From Fuerstiella sp. (GTDB taxonomy: Bacteria > Planctomycetota > Planctomycetia > Planctomycetales > Planctomycetaceae), in assembly GCA_022843805.1 (NCBI GenBank), contig JALHMY010000035.1:1-64000 (forward strand): a stretch of DNA of 64,000 nt, in the 5' to 3' direction. Shown one piece after another: positions 1 through 9,185 of the stretch. Each line of letters starts with the position of its first letter. Positions within the stretch are counted from its first letter, which is position 1. The notes beneath the pieces are model-generated. The model worked only from the letters and a program-made list of their open reading frames with translations. It searched no databases and was not told where the DNA came from. A program made the position numbers and the translations under genes.

Positions 1-119
1 GATTGCTCTCCACCTTTCTTCACAGAAACGCAGTCCTCATTTTTTGGTTACAGGGTTGTGACGACACCCTGACAGGGACTTTCACCCTGCTGTTCAAACG
101 CCTTCACAGGCGCACTAGC

Positions 120-167
120 GGCGTCTCTCCGAGACGTCGGGATTCGCGAGTCTCGGAGAGACTCGCC
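120..167. repeat. Imperfect hairpin repeat
   Basis: The 13-base arms GTCTCTCCGAGAC (123-135) and GTCTCGGAGAGAC (150-162) are exact reverse complements. They are separated by 14 bases, and the stem extends outward with GGC/GCC. The downstream arm is also partly self-complementary. It resembles the short palindromic units scattered elsewhere in this window and lies just past the IS110-like remnant. Confidence 0.6.
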
Positions 168-214
168 TACGTGGTGGCGATCGCCTGGGCCAACCTTCGT
201 TCGGGAAGACCGGA

Positions 215-420
215 TCAAGCGAACGAACCGGTGATCGGGCCATGATACACCGATGTGGCCGACTGACGTGTCGAGGGAGTCAGTCCCAGATCGCTGGCGG
301 CCGCATCACCCGACTTGAATCGGCTGATGTCGCCAAAGGCAGCCACCAGAGCCTGAAAACGTCCGGCCCTCGTTTCGGTTGCCATGTGCGCATGATCACC
401 ATAAATGCCTGGACAGGCAA
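215..420 (-). pseudogene. IS110-family transposase C-terminal remnant
   Basis: Read on the minus strand and ending at a TGA at 215-217, the frame gives a peptide containing FGDISRFKSGDAAASDLGLT followed by PSTRQSATSVYHGPITGS. This matches the Transposase_20 signature of IS110-type enzymes, where a GDI-x-RF element is followed by a GLTP-x-x-x-QSG element. Upstream in the same frame a TGA interrupts at about 425, and no catalytic N-terminal half is visible. The downstream RNPRLR-type tail of the family is also missing. I infer a short decayed relic of an old insertion. Confidence 0.6.
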
Positions 421-626
421 TTCAGAATTGTTCGGCGGGCGTGTTAAACGGTTCAACGACAAATGAAGTGCACGCTGTAGCCTCGTTCCGAAATGCACAA
501 CCCGATAAAGTGCAGAAGAATATGATCTGAACAAAGGCGGGACCGCAGTTTCCGGGTAGATTCCGTTCTTCTCAGACAGTAACAGACAAGAGTCCGCGGT
601 TCAGGGCGGAAACGGAACGTGAGAAA

Positions 627-1331
627 ATGATTCAGGAAAAAAAAGCGGTGGTGCTTGTCAGCGGAGGACTCGACTCGGCGACTGTTCTGGCAATTGCCAA
701 AAAGCAGGGATACCAGCTGCATGCGATTTCATTCGATTACGGTCAGCGACATCGATTTGAGCTGGAGGCGGCACAAAAAGTCTGTCAGGCCGTGGGTGTA
801 TTGGAACACGTGGTCTTCAGGCTCGATACCAGCATATTTCGAGGATCTGCGCTGACCAACGACATTGCGGTACCGCACAACCGGACTGATGCGGAGCTGA
901 GTGAAGGAATACCGGTGACCTATGTGCCGGCTCGGAATACAATCTTCCTGTCGGTGGGTCTTGGATTCTCCGAGTCGGTCGGGGCCAACGACCTTTTTAT
1001 TGGCGTCAACGCGGTTGACTACAGCGGATATCCGGACTGCCGTCCCGAATTCATCAGTGCGTTCGAAGTCATGGCAAACCTGGCGACGAAGGCCGGTGTG
1101 GAAGGACAGCGGCTGCGAGTTCACACTCCGCTCGTTTCACTGACAAAGGCTGAGATCATTCGGCGTGGCATCGAACTGGGCGTTGACTATGGAATGACGC
1201 ACAGTTGCTACGACCCCGATCAGTACGGCAACTCATGTGGAGAATGTGACTCCTGCAAGCTGCGTCTGAAGGGTTTTCATGAGGCAGGAATCGCTGATCC
1301 AATCCGCTATCAGAAGCTGTCACGTCCATAA
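627..1331 (+). CDS. queC: 7-cyano-7-deazaguanine synthase QueC
   Basis: Makes preQ0 from 7-carboxy-7-deazaguanine, ammonia and ATP, a step toward queuosine in tRNA; cytosolic. The 234-residue protein has the PP-loop ATP-pyrophosphatase motif SGGLDS at residues 12-17, an [11 protein letters not shown] element at about 34-44, and a C-terminal zinc-binding cysteine cluster (C-x8-CGECDSC). Length and motif order are those of complete QueC proteins. The start is the ATG after a weak GTGAGAAA leader. No other queuosine gene is visible nearby, so it appears to stand alone, followed after 52 bases by the bshC-like gene on the same strand. Confidence in the family is high. Confidence 0.95.
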   Translation: MIQEKKAVVLVSGGLDSATVLAIAKKQGYQLHAISFDYGQRHRFELEAAQKVCQAVGVLEHVVFRLDTSIFRGSALTNDIAVPHNRTDAELSEGIPVTYVPARNTIFLSVGLGFSESVGANDLFIGVNAVDYSGYPDCRPEFISAFEVMANLATKAGVEGQRLRVHTPLVSLTKAEIIRRGIELGVDYGMTHSCYDPDQYGNSCGECDSCKLRLKGFHEAGIADPIRYQKLSRP

Positions 1332-1383
1332 GAATGGATCCATCGTGTTTCCGAGTCAGTGAGCCGCGGGCGCAGTTGTTTTT

Positions 1384-2997
1384 TTGTTGAGTAGCCGAGT
1401 GATTAATTTCTACGAGAATCCACTGACCGAGCCCGACCTGTCTGAGTGGCAGAAGCTGATGTACGCTCATTTTGAGGGCGTGAAAGGGAACCAGTTATCG
1501 TCAGGAAAAGCAAGTTCTGAACGTCTGACAGCTCGCCGCCGACTGATTGATTCCGCTCAGTCATTTGTCCTTCGACTGCATGAGATGATGCAGCGCGCCG
1601 GACTTCCCGCATTGTCGACTCCGGTTCTGACGGGCCAGGCAGAGAAGCAGCCATTGGTGATGACCGGTCATCAGCCCGTCATTTTTCATTCAGGTCTGAC
1701 GTTCAAGTATGAGACGACAGAAGCATTTGCCGCAGGGCATTCGGCAATCTGTGTGGCAGTGGTGATTGATACGGATGAGGGGGACTGCGGCCAGTTTGCA
1801 GTTCCTCAGCTGACAGGTTCATTCCCGGACAATCCCGATGAGCTTCCGCACATTCAGCAGGTGATTGAGTCAGTTGCTCAGTCTTCCGGACTATTTCTAA
1901 CGTCTCAGCTGAAAAACTCGGAAGAGATTCGTCACATCGCCGCGCAGACTGCCGACCGGCTAAGTTCATTGAATCTGCCGGATGAAGCCCGCGATGCTCA
2001 GCAGCGACTGCAACAGTATGCGCAGCTGTCAGATGCGGGAGCAACGGCGATGGAGGCCAGCCTGATCATGCGCTGGCAGCACGGGATTGGTCCGCGAATG
2101 CTGGAACTGCCGTTGTCGGCGATCTGTTGTTTCCCTGAAACGCTGGCTGAAATCGCGAACATCCTGACTCGGTTTGAAGAATTCTCTGAACTCTATAACC
2201 GACTTTTGCACCGCTTTCGAACAGAACAGAAAATCGAAAACGCTGCCAATCCATTTCCCAGTCTGGAAGTGAATGCAGACTCTGCGGAGCTTCCCTTCTG
2301 GATGCTGGACACGTCGGCCGGCCGCAGAGAAACAGTGCGAGGAAAGGTGCTCAATGGGCAGTTGCAGCTGATTTCGGAAGGATTGCAGCCGATTCTGCTG
2401 CCGTTGCCCGTCACATCCGAATCGCTTGAAAACCTGCTCCTTCAAAATCGTCAGCTCATCCCCAGAGGTGCGTTGATTACGGCTCTGCTGCGGGTGCTGT
2501 TCTGTGATTTGTTTGTCCATGGCACGGGCGGCGGGAAGTATGACCGGATGACCAATTTGCTGATTGAAGACTGGTGGCAGAGCACTCCATCTCCGTTTTC
2601 GGTCGCCAGTGCTTCAGGATACCTGTTTGCAGACGCTCGCAGAAAACTGATCGGCCTTGAGGAGCTCGCAAAACAACTCCGGGACCTGCAGTTCAATCCT
2701 CAGCGACACCTGGGTACACAGATTTTCCCGGCCGAGCTTGAGGGGCGACTGCAGGTTCTCATTCGCGAAAAGCAGGATGCCGTTGCCCGAATGAAATCAG
2801 CACACGCAGAAAATCAGTCGGCAAAAGCGGTTGGCCTCGAGATTCAGCAGCTAACGAACCGTATTCGGGATGAGGTTTCTGCCGCATTTGAGAACCGGCT
2901 GACTGCATTAAGGTCATTGTCAGCAGAAGAAAAAGCGGCGATCAACAGTCGAACGTATGCCTGGATCCTGTTTTCGTCTGCATCGAAGAATTCCTGA
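1384..2997 (+). CDS. bshC: Putative cysteine ligase BshC (bacillithiol synthesis)
   Basis: About 537 residues, the usual BshC length. The N-terminal third carries MTGHQPVIFHSGLTFKYE, the counterpart of the TGQQ-x-G-x-F/GPxY-x-x-K signature. The middle has GTGGGKYDRMTN, matching the family's conserved (G)S-G-x-x-Y/D-x-x-T segment. A C-terminal helical stretch with many Q, E and R residues fits the dimerisation coiled coil. BshC adds cysteine to glucosaminyl-malate in the last step of bacillithiol synthesis. No bshA or bshB is in view, so the role is inferred from family only. The start is uncertain: TTG at 1384 opens the frame and GTG at 1399 is an alternative, and neither has a clear ribosome-binding site. 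The gene follows queC closely and may share its transcript. Confidence 0.8.
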   Translation: MLSSRVINFYENPLTEPDLSEWQKLMYAHFEGVKGNQLSSGKASSERLTARRRLIDSAQSFVLRLHEMMQRAGLPALSTPVLTGQAEKQPLVMTGHQPVIFHSGLTFKYETTEAFAAGHSAICVAVVIDTDEGDCGQFAVPQLTGSFPDNPDELPHIQQVIESVAQSSGLFLTSQLKNSEEIRHIAAQTADRLSSLNLPDEARDAQQRLQQYAQLSDAGATAMEASLIMRWQHGIGPRMLELPLSAICCFPETLAEIANILTRFEEFSELYNRLLHRFRTEQKIENAANPFPSLEVNADSAELPFWMLDTSAGRRETVRGKVLNGQLQLISEGLQPILLPLPVTSESLENLLLQNRQLIPRGALITALLRVLFCDLFVHGTGGGKYDRMTNLLIEDWWQSTPSPFSVASASGYLFADARRKLIGLEELAKQLRDLQFNPQRHLGTQIFPAELEGRLQVLIREKQDAVARMKSAHAENQSAKAVGLEIQQLTNRIRDEVSAAFENRLTALRSLSAEEKAAINSRTYAWILFSSASKNS

Positions 2998-3255
2998 CTG
3001 GTTCGGAAATTCGCAGAAAACACAGGAAATTTTCGCCGTTTTCCGACACCTGCCAGATGGGATCATCTCCCGCAGCCAGCGTTTTTCGGCAGATTCCGCC
3101 GATCATCACCTGACTGCAGGCTTCTCTGTGGCAGAAATCTTCTGAAGGCTGCCATCGCTAGAAAGCAGTCAGCACTATAAAATGGCTGAGAAGGCAGGAA
3201 GCGGCAAACCCAGGCGAGTGTCCTGGCCACACCCCTGCAACAGACGGATAGAAAA

Positions 3256-4491
3256 ATGCGAAGCGAATCGGAAGTCCTTTTTGAAGACAATCCCTTCTCC
3301 ATCCCGGTAGCGGATCGAGTACGACGATTGCCCCCTTATTTGTTTGGCACCATCAACAAACGCAAGTACCAGCTGCGCGTCGCCGGAGTGGACGTCATTG
3401 ACCTGGGCATGGGAAATCCGACGGATCCACCGGATCCGCTGATCGTCCAGAAGATTGAAGAAGCGCTGGGTGACGCTCGCAACCATCGGTATTCGGTTTC
3501 CAACGGCATTGGCAATCTTCGCAAGGAAGTGTCAGCCCGGTACTGGAAACGATATGGCGTTCGCCTGGACCCGAACGACGAAGTACTGGCGTGTCTCGGT
3601 TCCAAGGAAGGCTTCAGCCACATGTGTCTGGCCCTGATGGGCCCCGGAGACACGGCCATTGTACCGGCACCCTCGTTTCCGATCCATGTGTACGCCGTGA
3701 TGCTGGCGTCTGGAAACGTCATTGCTCTGGATGTGCGTGATCCTGAAAAGTATCTGCGAAACATCGCCTACACCTGTGAACATCTGGTGCCGAAACCCAA
3801 AGTTGTGGTTGTGAACTTCCCTCACAATCCCTCGTCCACAGTCATTGAAAAGGACTTTTATGTTGAACTTGTGCGACTGGCAAAGAAGCACAACTTCCTG
3901 GTGATCAGTGACTTCGCCTACGCCGACATTTGTTACGATGGTTATGTAGCGCCCAGTTTCCTCTCCACGCCAGGTGCTCTGGATGTAGGCGTCGAACTGA
4001 CTTCAATGAGCAAAAGCTACAGCATGGCTGGCTGGCGTATCGGTTTTTGCTGCGGCAATTCCGAAATGGTTCGTGCTCTGGCCACGATCAAAGGCTACTA
4101 CGACTACGGAATCTTTGCTCCCATCCAGATCGCTGCGATTGTGGCGATGCGTCACTGTGATGCCGCTGTGGAGAGCCTGGCCGTTGAATATCAGGGCCGT
4201 CGCGATGTGCTGTGCGATGGTCTGACAAGACTTGGCTGGAAGGTCACGCCACCTCGTGCCGGTATGTTTGTCTGGGCTGAAATTCCCGAACCATGGCGTA
4301 AAATGGGTTCGATAGAATTCGCCATGAAACTGCTGAACGAAGGCGGAGTGGCTGTAAGTCCGGGACGAGGATTCGGTCCGGAAGGTGAAGGATGTCTTCG
4401 GCTGGCCATTGTGGAGAATTCTCAGCGTCTCCGACAGGCTGTGCGACAGATCGATAAATGCCTGAGCGCTGCGGAAGCAGCCACCGCCTGA
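3256..4491 (+). CDS. alaC: Class I PLP-dependent aminotransferase (AlaC-like)
   Basis: A fold-type I aminotransferase of 411 residues, in the group of alanine and LL-diaminopimelate transaminases. Visible features are the N-terminal [13 protein letters not shown] substrate-loop motif, [10 protein letters not shown] (the NPTG-like phosphate and ring region), [14 protein letters not shown] with the PLP-nitrogen-contacting Asp and the Tyr, and [15 protein letters not shown] with the Schiff-base lysine near residue 253. An Arg near the C-terminus (CLRLAIVEN) fits carboxylate binding. The GNPTDPP and [10 protein letters not shown] forms are closest to glutamate-pyruvate transaminase AlaC, but substrate cannot be settled by eye. 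It is a single gene that converges on the DNA glycosylase gene with 7 bases between the stop codons. Confidence 0.8.
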   Translation: MRSESEVLFEDNPFSIPVADRVRRLPPYLFGTINKRKYQLRVAGVDVIDLGMGNPTDPPDPLIVQKIEEALGDARNHRYSVSNGIGNLRKEVSARYWKRYGVRLDPNDEVLACLGSKEGFSHMCLALMGPGDTAIVPAPSFPIHVYAVMLASGNVIALDVRDPEKYLRNIAYTCEHLVPKPKVVVVNFPHNPSSTVIEKDFYVELVRLAKKHNFLVISDFAYADICYDGYVAPSFLSTPGALDVGVELTSMSKSYSMAGWRIGFCCGNSEMVRALATIKGYYDYGIFAPIQIAAIVAMRHCDAAVESLAVEYQGRRDVLCDGLTRLGWKVTPPRAGMFVWAEIPEPWRKMGSIEFAMKLLNEGGVAVSPGRGFGPEGEGCLRLAIVENSQRLRQAVRQIDKCLSAAEAATA

Positions 4492-4498
4492 CAGATCT

Positions 4499-5176
4499 TC
4501 ATTTCCGCCGGGAGCCTGTCCCGGCGGAATGCTTTTCCGGGAGTGAACTCGGGCATTCCTCCCGTATCTCTTTTTGTTTTCGAATACGGCTGGTTGATAT
4601 CGCTTTCCCAGCCGGTACGCTGACGTGCGGATGATCGGCGATCAAAAATCGCCATTGCTGGTCGAGCCCCTGACTGAGACCCACCCGATAGTCGGTCACA
4701 ATATCTGTGTGCGGCGTCTGTTCAGATGGCCGACACACGTAACGCTGGCTGCTCAGCAGCGAACTTCCATGGTCCTGCCCGGATAGAGCCAGAGCCTGCC
4801 CCAGCTTGCCAGGGCCGGAACACAAAGCCGACAAACTCTCTTTCCCGCGACGCTGCTGCATCAGTTCAATCCCACTGGAGGGTTCAAGCGCTCGAAAGAG
4901 CACGATTCCGTCCTTTGTCAGAACATTCAGCAGCCAGTGAATCCCATAATTCATATACACGTATGTGGTGCCTGGCTGATTTCGCAGGAAAAATTCCCTT
5001 GATGACGGACGAAACCAGGTATGACAGGCCGGATCGTCTTCCGCACCATAGGCCTCTGTTTCCACAACAATACCCGAAACTCCGTCCCACACCAGCTGAC
5101 AACCCAGCAGGTCTCGGGCAACATCCACATGGTGTCGACAAAAGAACGATTTTTTCAGACGTCTCGGGACTGTCAT
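4499..5176 (-). CDS. mpg: DNA-3-methyladenine glycosylase (AAG/Mpg family)
   Basis: Excises alkylated purines from DNA in base-excision repair. The 225-residue protein has the family landmarks in order: LLGCQLV near residue 24, VVETEAYGAEDDPACH at about 37-52 with the catalytic Glu in the ETEAY motif, TYVYMNYGIHWLLNV, VLFRALEP, and CSGPGKLGQALAL, which lines the pocket. The last 25 residues are low in complexity and are encoded across a strong palindrome, so the useful fold ends near SVPAGKA. The gene is divergent from the propeller gene at 5329 and convergent with the aminotransferase. Confidence 0.92.
   Translation of the reverse strand: MTVPRRLKKSFFCRHHVDVARDLLGCQLVWDGVSGIVVETEAYGAEDDPACHTWFRPSSREFFLRNQPGTTYVYMNYGIHWLLNVLTKDGIVLFRALEPSSGIELMQQRRGKESLSALCSGPGKLGQALALSGQDHGSSLLSSQRYVCRPSEQTPHTDIVTDYRVGLSQGLDQQWRFLIADHPHVSVPAGKAISTSRIRKQKEIREECPSSLPEKHSAGTGSRRK
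4503..4529. terminator. Perfect 11-bp hairpin between convergent genes
   Basis: TTCCGCCGGGA and TCCCGGCGGAA pair over 11 bases with a 5-base loop (GCCTG). The hairpin starts 11 bases after the aminotransferase stop and lies inside the last codons of the glycosylase gene. There is no long T run on either side, so it may be a weak or Rho-assisted terminator, or only a repeat unit. Its position between two convergent genes favours a two-way terminator. Confidence 0.5.
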
Positions 5177-5328
5177 AAAGGCCTGTCCGGATCACCTCAC
5201 ACGGGTTGAGGTTTCCTGCGAAGATTGTCACACTTTAGTGCCTGCATGAAAACCAGTATGGACATTGCAGGCAAGACGATCGCACAAAACAATCGCAAAG
5301 CGGGTCCGTCCTATTTTGGGAGACGACG

Positions 5329-6684
5329 ATGAAATATCCAGATCAGACGTTATTGATCTTCCTGATCACTCTGGCGATCTCGACGGTCCCACAGTGCGAA
5401 CTCCTGAATGCCAGTGAACCCGCGACAAAAACTTCCAGCTGGACAAATTGGCGCGGGCCGAATCTGAACGGCAGTGCGGCGGCAAACGCCAAACCTCCCA
5501 TCAAATGGGATTCAGGAACGAATATCCAGTGGGTCGCCGATTTGAAAGGCGAAGGGACATCCACACCAATTGTCTGGGAAGATCAAATCTTTGTCTTGTC
5601 CGCAGAAAAGACTGATCGAAAGGGGGAATCATCAACCCCGACAAACGAAGCCTCCAAAACCATTCGCCCGGATGTATTTTATCGGTTTCTGGTCACGTGC
5701 ATTGATCGCAATTCAGGAAAAACGATCTGGCAGAAGCTGGCTGCTGAAGAGGTTCCTCACGAAGGAAAACACGATACACATACTTACGCAGCCGGTTCAC
5801 CGGTGACCGATGGCGAACGACTCTATGCATCGTTTGGCTCGAGAGGTCTGTTCTGCTATTCCCTGGACGGCGAACTGCTGTGGCAGCAGGATCTGGGCGA
5901 TATGCGGACTCGATTCGGCTGGGGCGAAGCAGTCACCCCGGCCCTCGCCGGTGATTTGCTGATCGTGAACTGGGACCAGGAAACGAACTCCTTCATCACG
6001 GCACTCGACAAAATAACGGGGAAGTCCGTCTGGAAGGTGGACCGAACAGGTGAAGTGACGTCCTGGAACACGCCGCTGGTCACTGAGTGGGACGGCAGTC
6101 TGATGGCTGTGGTCAATGGAACTGAGCGAGCCAGAGCTTATGACGTCAGGACCGGTAAAGAACTTTGGTCGTGTGGCGGACAAACCGTCAACGCAATTCC
6201 CAGCCCCATCCGATTCGAAAACTTTGTTGTCTGTATGAGCGGATACCGGACGGCTGCAGCCTATGCCATTCCTCTGGATTCGATGGGTGACCTGACGGGA
6301 ACCGGAAAGACTCTGTGGCATCATGCTCAGGGAACTCCCTATGTGCCTTCACCCTCACTCAGCGGGCACCGACTGCTGTTTACCGCAGCAAACAACGGAC
6401 TGCTGAGCTGTCTGGATGTACGCACAGGCAAGCCAATTGCCGATCGCAGAAGAATCAATGGAGTTTCCGCCCTGTATGCATCTCCTCTTGTCGCGGGCGG
6501 ACATGCCTATCTGATCAGCCGCGATGGAGCGACAGCCGTCCTGAAGGATGACGATACTCTGGAAGAAGTGGCTTTGAACAAGCTCTCAGGCACTTTCGAC
6601 TCATCTCCGGTTGCCGTAGATCATCAGTTATTTCTTCGCAGCTGGACTCAGCTGTTTTGTATCTCAGATCCCGGTAATCGCTGA
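5329..6684 (+). CDS. Secreted PQQ-like beta-propeller protein
   Basis: The 451-residue protein begins with a signal peptide (MKYPDQTLLIFLITLAISTV) and continues with NWRGPNLNGSAA, the typical opening of planctomycete outer-membrane or periplasmic propellers. It contains repeated blade motifs such as WQKLAAEEVPHEG, LLWQQDLGD, GKSVWKVDRTGE and GKELWSCGGQ, each with the G-x-x-x-W pattern of PQQ/BamB-like repeats. No enzymatic quinoprotein residues are evident, so I call it PQQ-like in fold only. GGGAG six bases before the ATG supports the start. It stands alone, divergent from the glycosylase gene. Its biochemical role is unknown. Confidence 0.85.
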   Translation: MKYPDQTLLIFLITLAISTVPQCELLNASEPATKTSSWTNWRGPNLNGSAAANAKPPIKWDSGTNIQWVADLKGEGTSTPIVWEDQIFVLSAEKTDRKGESSTPTNEASKTIRPDVFYRFLVTCIDRNSGKTIWQKLAAEEVPHEGKHDTHTYAAGSPVTDGERLYASFGSRGLFCYSLDGELLWQQDLGDMRTRFGWGEAVTPALAGDLLIVNWDQETNSFITALDKITGKSVWKVDRTGEVTSWNTPLVTEWDGSLMAVVNGTERARAYDVRTGKELWSCGGQTVNAIPSPIRFENFVVCMSGYRTAAAYAIPLDSMGDLTGTGKTLWHHAQGTPYVPSPSLSGHRLLFTAANNGLLSCLDVRTGKPIADRRRINGVSALYASPLVAGGHAYLISRDGATAVLKDDDTLEEVALNKLSGTFDSSPVAVDHQLFLRSWTQLFCISDPGNR

Positions 6685-6768
6685 ATCGGTGTGAGTGACT
6701 AAAGATTCGCCACACGCCTCACTGCGCGAACCACCACAAGGCAGGCCAATCCCCCCTGAACGGCACCC

Positions 6769-6824
6769 GTGAACAACAACACCCGTGAACAACAACATCA
6801 GGTGAACAACAACATCAGGTGAAC
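6769..6824. repeat. Tandem repeat of a 16-17 bp unit upstream of the PLD gene
   Basis: The core GTGAACAACAAC occurs at 6769, 6785 and 6802, and a partial fourth copy (GTGAAC) sits at 6819. The spacing is 16, 17 and 17 bases, with the linker changing from ACCC to ATCAG. The array ends 14 bases before the ATG of the phospholipase-D-like gene, so it lies in the 5' leader of that transcript. Confidence 0.85.
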
Positions 6825-6838
6825 CAGAGAGACACCCA

Positions 6839-7537
6839 ATGAAACCGCAACAGGTTCGTGAAATGCTTGAACAGACTCTGGCGGACAGAACACTGTCACG
6901 CGGAGAAAAAACTCAGCTGACCGACATTTTTGAACCTCTTCATCCCGATCCTCAGCTGTTTGCGAATTTTCGAAGCATCGCATTTGAACTGGCGAGGCAG
7001 ACCATTGACGCTGTCAACGGGGCTTTGGTCATTCAATGGCTGGAAGACGTCAACCGGCTGCTGCAGCCGAGGGATGCAAAACCGATGATCAGTACGATCT
7101 CGCAGGCTTTCTTCAGCCCGAAGGACGATTGTCCCCGGGAAATTCGTTCGCAGATTGCCGAGGCCAAACGCTCAATCGATATCTGTGTGTTTACAATCAC
7201 CGACGATCGACTCACGTCATCGATTATTGACGCTCATCGGCGAGGAATCAAAATTCGAATCATCAGCGATGACGAGAAATCTGAAGATCTGGGCTCGGAT
7301 ACGGATCGTTTTCTGGAAGCCGGAATTCCACTGCGACTGGACCGTTCCCGTTTCCACATGCATCACAAATTTGCAATCTTTGACAGCTCAATTCTGCTGA
7401 ATGGCAGCTACAACTGGACTCGCGGAGCAGCAGAAAACAATGAGGAGAATTTTGTTCTCTCCGGTGATCCTCGCCTGATAAATGCTTTCATGGATACGTT
7501 TGAAAGTCTGTGGGAACAGCTGGGCAGAAACGACTGA
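6839..7537 (+). CDS. Single-HKD phospholipase D-like protein
   Basis: A cytosolic-looking 232-residue protein with no signal peptide. Residues 1-95 are helical and unassigned. From about residue 100 it follows the PLD fold: EAKRSIDICVFTITDD, then IIDAHRRGIKIRIISDDEK, then the catalytic HHKFAIFD motif (H-x-K-x4-D, His at residue 175) and LLNGSYNWTRGAAENNEENF. One HKD motif means it would act as a dimer, as in Nuc-type endonucleases and MitoPLD-like enzymes. The N-SYNWT-x-x-A-x-x-NNEN pattern is that of the Nuc/cardiolipin-hydrolase-like group. The substrate, nucleic acid or phospholipid, is undetermined. It is convergent with the small membrane protein gene, with 7 bases between. Confidence 0.85.
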   Translation: MKPQQVREMLEQTLADRTLSRGEKTQLTDIFEPLHPDPQLFANFRSIAFELARQTIDAVNGALVIQWLEDVNRLLQPRDAKPMISTISQAFFSPKDDCPREIRSQIAEAKRSIDICVFTITDDRLTSSIIDAHRRGIKIRIISDDEKSEDLGSDTDRFLEAGIPLRLDRSRFHMHHKFAIFDSSILLNGSYNWTRGAAENNEENFVLSGDPRLINAFMDTFESLWEQLGRND

Positions 7538-7544
7538 GCAACGC

Positions 7545-8000
7545 TTACACTGACTGGCCGCCGAGCCCACGGGTCTGATCACTTCTGACCCCGCGCAACA
7601 CGATGATCGCAAAGGGGTACAGCCATAGCAGATCGTTGAACGGGATCAGCAGCAGCACGCCCGATGAAATCTCACCGTTCCAAACCGACCAGCTGATCCC
7701 TATCGGTCCGAGAGTTTTAGCAATCAGCCCTATCAGCACGACGGCCCAGTGCTGCCTCGGATTCAGCGATGCAATCGAATAGCCAATACCCAGAAGCAGG
7801 ATCATCAGACCTGCTCCCTGCCACAGAAAAAGATCGGTCAGTGGCTTTGCATAGCCGTAGACGTCTGCAGACGCCGCTGGGAACAGAATAATGAACGCTC
7901 CCCAGACGAGACAATGTACTGCAGCGCACCGGAGTACAAACACATCCCACAGCAAGCTGGCGTCTTCTTTCGTACCCATCCGGTGTGCATCATCAATCAT
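7545..8000 (-). CDS. Small four-helix membrane protein, unknown function
   Basis: A 151-residue protein from the ATG at 8000, chosen because AGGTGG lies 8 bases upstream; a GTG at 8012 also opens the frame. Four hydrophobic segments are visible: CAAVHCLVWGAFIILFPAA, LTDLFLWQGAGLMILLLGIG, WAVVLIGLIAKTLGPIGISW and LLIPFNDLLWLYPFAIIVL. The N-terminus is polar and acidic. The PFNDLLWLYPF signature near the end is conserved in small membrane proteins of other bacteria as far as I recall, but I cannot name a family. It stands between a convergent PLD gene and the codirectional epimerase gene 77 bases upstream. Confidence 0.6.
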   Translation of the reverse strand: MIDDAHRMGTKEDASLLWDVFVLRCAAVHCLVWGAFIILFPAASADVYGYAKPLTDLFLWQGAGLMILLLGIGYSIASLNPRQHWAVVLIGLIAKTLGPIGISWSVWNGEISSGVLLLIPFNDLLWLYPFAIIVLRGVRSDQTRGLGGQSV

Positions 8001-8076
8001 TAAAACAACCACCTGCCGCCGATGAAGGGGCGATTAACTCAGAACCCCAAAAAACTGCGTGAGCGGCCACGGAGGT

Positions 8077-9039
8077 TTAGTTAGCGGTTCTTAGTTCAAA
8101 ATCGAGACATTCCTTCAAACCTGGCTGTTCGAACTGAAATCCCGCGTTGATGAGTTTCCCGGGAGTGACTCGAATACTGCTCAGCAGCAGTTCATCGGCC
8201 ATCTCACCCAGAACGAGTCTGGCCATGAATGCCGGTAGTGGAAAAATCGTCGGGCGATGCAGTACGTTCCCAACGACCTTCGTGAAGTCATGATTGGTCA
8301 TGGACTCCGGGCTAACTGCATTAACAGGTCCGCGGAGGTCCTTATGGTCAAGGCAGAATGCGAATACTCGAACGAGATCATTCAACCCGATCCAGCTCCA
8401 GTACTGACGTCCCGATCCAATGATTCCGCCAGCACCCAGCCTGAACGGCACGATCATTTTGGCCAGTGCACCGCCTTTGGGAGTTAACACCACACCGACT
8501 CGTACACAGACCACGCGGATTCCCAAAGCTTCCGCCTTCATGGCTTCTGCTTCCCATTCTTTGCAGACATCCGCCAGAAATCCGGATCCCGGTGCAGCCG
8601 ATTCGTCCATGATGCGTTCGCCCCGTTCCCCGTAGAACCCCACGGCAGAAGCACACACCAGCGTTTTGGGACGATGCTCAATGCTGGCGAGAGACTGCAC
8701 AAGGCTGCGAGTTCCATGCACCCGACTGGTGCGAATCCGGCTTTTTGTGGCCGCATTCCAGCGTCCGGAAGCGATGTTTTCTCCCGCCAGATGCACAATG
8801 GAATCCACCGATTCCAGCCTTGCCGGATTCAAAACTCCCGTTTCCGGGTCCCAGCGAATTGAATTCTCGTAACCAGCCCCTTCACCACGAGTCAGAGCAA
8901 TCACATTCTTTCCCTGCGCCTGAAGCAGCCGGGACAGAGCTGAACCGACCAGACCGGTTGCTCCCGTGATTGCAACGGTTTCCACTGCTGTGCTGCCTGG
9001 CCGAACAACAGATTCTGTAATTTCACCGGCAGAAGACAT
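8077..9039 (-). CDS. TIGR01777 family NAD-dependent epimerase (YfcH-like)
   Basis: An SDR-fold protein of 320 residues. The N-terminal dinucleotide motif is VAITGATGLVGSAL, followed by VDSIVHLAGENIASGRW, the sugar-epimerase-like SDR39U1 signature. VCASAVGFYGERGER supplies the Ser and Tyr region, and the C-terminal third (HRPTIFPLPAFMARLVLGEMADELLLSSIRVTP-type sequence) is the DUF1731 domain that defines the TIGR01777/YfcH group. The ATG at 9039 has GGAG seven bases upstream and is preferred over the ATG at 9057. The substrate of the family is unknown. The next gene upstream on the same strand, fabF, lies 146 bases away. Confidence 0.88.
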   Translation of the reverse strand: MSSAGEITESVVRPGSTAVETVAITGATGLVGSALSRLLQAQGKNVIALTRGEGAGYENSIRWDPETGVLNPARLESVDSIVHLAGENIASGRWNAATKSRIRTSRVHGTRSLVQSLASIEHRPKTLVCASAVGFYGERGERIMDESAAPGSGFLADVCKEWEAEAMKAEALGIRVVCVRVGVVLTPKGGALAKMIVPFRLGAGGIIGSGRQYWSWIGLNDLVRVFAFCLDHKDLRGPVNAVSPESMTNHDFTKVVGNVLHRPTIFPLPAFMARLVLGEMADELLLSSIRVTPGKLINAGFQFEQPGLKECLDFELRTAN

Positions 9040-9185
9040 GAGCAAACTCCAATACAATCGCCAATCGAACCAATGCCATCAATTACCGTCGTCAAAACGC
9101 ATTGATAACAGGTAAAATGGCGCAATCCTGCTCAAAGACCGGGGTCCTGAGCATTCGCAGGGTTCTAGACGGAACCGGTTAGGTT

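Larger units (their letters stand above)
1..626. other. Gene-free region with decayed transposon sequence
   Basis: No open frame here reads like an intact protein. The region holds a hairpin at 120-167 and, on the minus strand at about 215-420, a frame that reads like the C-terminal end of an IS110-family transposase. The remaining short frames have no recognisable motif. The last 60 bases form the leader of queC, with only a weak purine-rich stretch before its ATG. Confidence 0.6.

Noticed and set aside
5329-6684. PQQ-dependent dehydrogenase
   Set aside because: The propeller repeats are PQQ-like, but the length is too short and the metal and PQQ-binding residues of true quinoprotein dehydrogenases are not visible.
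7545-8000. Small membrane protein as a transporter component
   Set aside because: Four hydrophobic segments are visible, but there are no transporter motifs or partner genes, so no function is claimed.
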